Positions 62,415-64,000 of a DNA stretch of 64,000 nt are shown piece after piece; the stretch's first letter is position 1, and each line of letters starts with the position of its first letter. The DNA lies in NCBI GenBank assembly GCA_026705345.1, contig JAPPAV010000142.1, forward strand, positions 1 to 64,000. The letters run 5' to 3'. The stretch comes from Gammaproteobacteria bacterium (GTDB lineage: Bacteria; Pseudomonadota; Gammaproteobacteria; Pseudomonadales; Azotimanducaceae). The position numbers and the translations under genes are program-made. The notes under the pieces are model-generated. The model saw only the letters and a list, made by a program, of their open reading frames with translations, made no database searches and had not been told where the DNA came from.

Positions 62415-62906
62415 CTCGACCTCCAGCGAGCACTCCCACCGCGTACCACGACCGCCCAACCCGTCATCACCTTCGCAAGCCGAGATCGCCTCGCCGCACG
62501 CCCGCGCCACGAGGTTGCAGCCACTCCCCGGTGTCACGTCCCCAACGCGCCAGCGGTCGCCGCAACGCCAGTTCCGCGCGCCACGCGGGGGCACCGCCAG
62601 CCTGTCACCGCCCCTCGTTCCTGGTACAGCACGTCCGCTCGGGCGCGCTCACCGCGGGATCCGAGTGGAACCGGATCGCGACCACCCCGCGTGCGCCTAG
62701 GATGATTTGGCTACTCGCGCACTACGCATTTCGCTCCGCACTGCTCCGCCGGCTCCCACCCCGAGACTCGCCCAAACAGCCGACCGCGCCTCCGGTAATA
62801 GGGTTTGTCCTACAACCAGTCTCGCGGCCACCCGGTTCCGCCCGTCCTCCTCGTGACGTCAGCAACCCAATGGAAGGCTTAGCCCCGGCCAACCTTGTGC
62901 TATTGC
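62415..62906. other. 492-bp gap without a supported gene
   Basis: This lies between the end of the DGQHR gene and the TTG start of the methyltransferase. The first 180 bp remain open in the methyltransferase frame, but no protein features or better start were found. It probably contains the methyltransferase promoter. No control-protein gene is seen. Confidence 0.5.
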
Positions 62907-64000
62907 CTAGAGCTCGGACCAGCCAACTTCCAACATCAACCGACGATATAGAGCAGAAATCCCCGAACTGCCAGGAATGAAGTTCTCCCTCGTGAAATGC
63001 TCCCCGTCGATGTCGATCCTCCCAAATAGGTCCTCGCACGACTCCCTCGAAAGGACCTCCCCCGCCTTCTTGCTTTGCCTGAGGTAGACCTGTCGGAGAA
63101 AACGCATCAGTGCGGCGTAGCCGGTAGTCCGATTCAGTATCAAGCCCGGCCGACCCTCCGGGTTGTCCCAAACCCCCGGCCACCGCAACCTCACAGCCTC
63201 GAAGTAATTGCTAAGGCAAAGAAACACGCCGCTGTCATCCTCCGCGTCGAAGAATGGCTGAAAGATGTAACGCTGCCATGCGTCCGGTGCGCGCCGTGAT
63301 TTGAAAACTCCTCGATAACGCCTATTCCGCTCCCCCTCCGGATCACCGGAGATATAGTCCACAATCGGCCTAACTACGGTCGCCTGCGCCAGCGTCTGAA
63401 CCTGACCCTTCCCGGGGTCCGCCTTCCCTAGCCGTTTTACCTTGTCGAACAGCGGTCCCTGCTCGTCACGGTTCATCGCTAGGACAATTTCGTGCGCGAA
63501 CTTAACGGGCCCACGCTCCTCGAAATATGAGGCCAAATCCACTACGAGGCTTTGATTGACCTTAGTCTGGGCCTGATTGACCCGCGCGAAGATCTCCGCC
63601 TTGTCGGCATCCGATGCCCCAACAAAGATCGAGACATTCACGTCGAAATTCCGATCGTGGTCCAGATTTTCGAGCCCCGCGAGTCGGTGTTGCCCATCAA
63701 TGATGAACGCAATCTTGTCGAGAGGAATGTGGTCGTCGTCGCCCGGCGCTCCAAACGGCGAAAGAGCGAGCGAATAGGAGTCCGCCGTGTCTTCCGATCC
63801 GTGCTCGATCTCTACACACTCCGGTTCTACCGCAATAATGATAGATGTCGGAAACGTCGCGTAGTCCAGATTGACGTACTGCTTGATCTGTTTGATTCGT
63901 CCCTCCGACCGCTCTCGCTGGATTCCTGCGATCTTGTCTTGGGTTCCGTCGACAAACCGCCGAATCTCGGTGTAGGAAATGGCTAGCAGCGTTTTGGCGT
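62907..64000 (-). CDS. DGQHR-domain protein (DndB-like), 5' end beyond the window
   Basis: 363 codons are visible, open to the right edge, so the start is missing. My translation through the edge gives YTEIRRFVDG, then IPLDKIAFIIDGQHRLAGLE, the signature of the DGQHR family (DndB and relatives, ParB-like fold), followed by FARVNQAQTKVNQSLV, also typical. Such proteins occur as regulators or components of DNA-modification defence systems such as Dnd and the 7-deazaguanine Dpd system. Other Dnd or Dpd genes are not visible. Its neighbours are a DNA adenine methyltransferase and an HNH nuclease. Confidence 0.8.
   Translation of the reverse strand, partial: AKTLLAISYTEIRRFVDGTQDKIAGIQRERSEGRIKQIKQYVNLDYATFPTSIIIAVEPECVEIEHGSEDTADSYSLALSPFGAPGDDDHIPLDKIAFIIDGQHRLAGLENLDHDRNFDVNVSIFVGASDADKAEIFARVNQAQTKVNQSLVVDLASYFEERGPVKFAHEIVLAMNRDEQGPLFDKVKRLGKADPGKGQVQTLAQATVVRPIVDYISGDPEGERNRRYRGVFKSRRAPDAWQRYIFQPFFDAEDDSGVFLCLSNYFEAVRLRWPGVWDNPEGRPGLILNRTTGYAALMRFLRQVYLRQSKKAGEVLSRESCEDLFGRIDIDGEHFTRENFIPGSSGISALYRRLMLEVGWSEL

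Overview
The window reads as a GC-rich Gammaproteobacterium, probably a free-living or host-associated marine lineage. Supporting points are the aroC-prmB pair, the sdhCDAB-sucAB-lpd-sucCD block with divergent gltA, RND efflux pumps, a TonB-dependent receptor, HtpG and a complete selA-selB-selC set. The taxonomy is inferred from gene content only.

Positions 1-22.6 kb are accessory and envelope genes. They comprise a possible IS21-type terminus at the very edge, a secreted nuclease, a redoxin/cytochrome c/copper-monooxygenase fusion, a membrane-fusion lipoprotein with two translationally coupled RND permeases, a TPR protein coupled to a 2146-residue secreted phosphatase built from repeated modules, a Tat-exported DUF1552 protein with an ankyrin-repeat partner, and a PLP-dependent decarboxylase broken by a one-base frameshift.

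Positions 22.6-41.3 kb are core metabolism on the minus strand: gpsA, a DUF4892 protein, prmB and aroC in an overlapping operon, htpG, then a nine-gene TCA-cycle block (sdhC, sdhD, sdhA, sdhB, sucA, sucB, lpd, sucC, sucD) with gltA divergent. Positions 41.3-49 kb hold a 109-bp tandem repeat array, a compact SNF2 ATPase with a SWIM zinc finger, a large TonB-dependent receptor, a Ser/Thr kinase and a beta-hydroxyacid dehydrogenase.

Positions 49-53.4 kb are the selenocysteine locus: selA, selB, a small unknown gene, a nucleotidyltransferase-like gene and tRNA-Sec. The tRNA has an unusual acceptor branch. A P4-type integrase starts 22 bp beyond the tRNA 3' end, so everything from about 53.38 kb to the right edge is read as a genomic island integrated at tRNA-Sec. 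The island carries an IS relic, a restriction-endonuclease-like/NACHT/HEAT protein (candidate NLR-like anti-phage gene), an HNH endonuclease gene with an internal amber codon, a D12-class adenine methyltransferase and a DGQHR-domain (DndB-like) protein that runs off the window. This is the best candidate for an undescribed system.

A family of palindromic REP-like elements bounded by GTAGGGG and CCCCTAC recurs between genes. In two places its end supplies the stop codon of the neighbouring gene.
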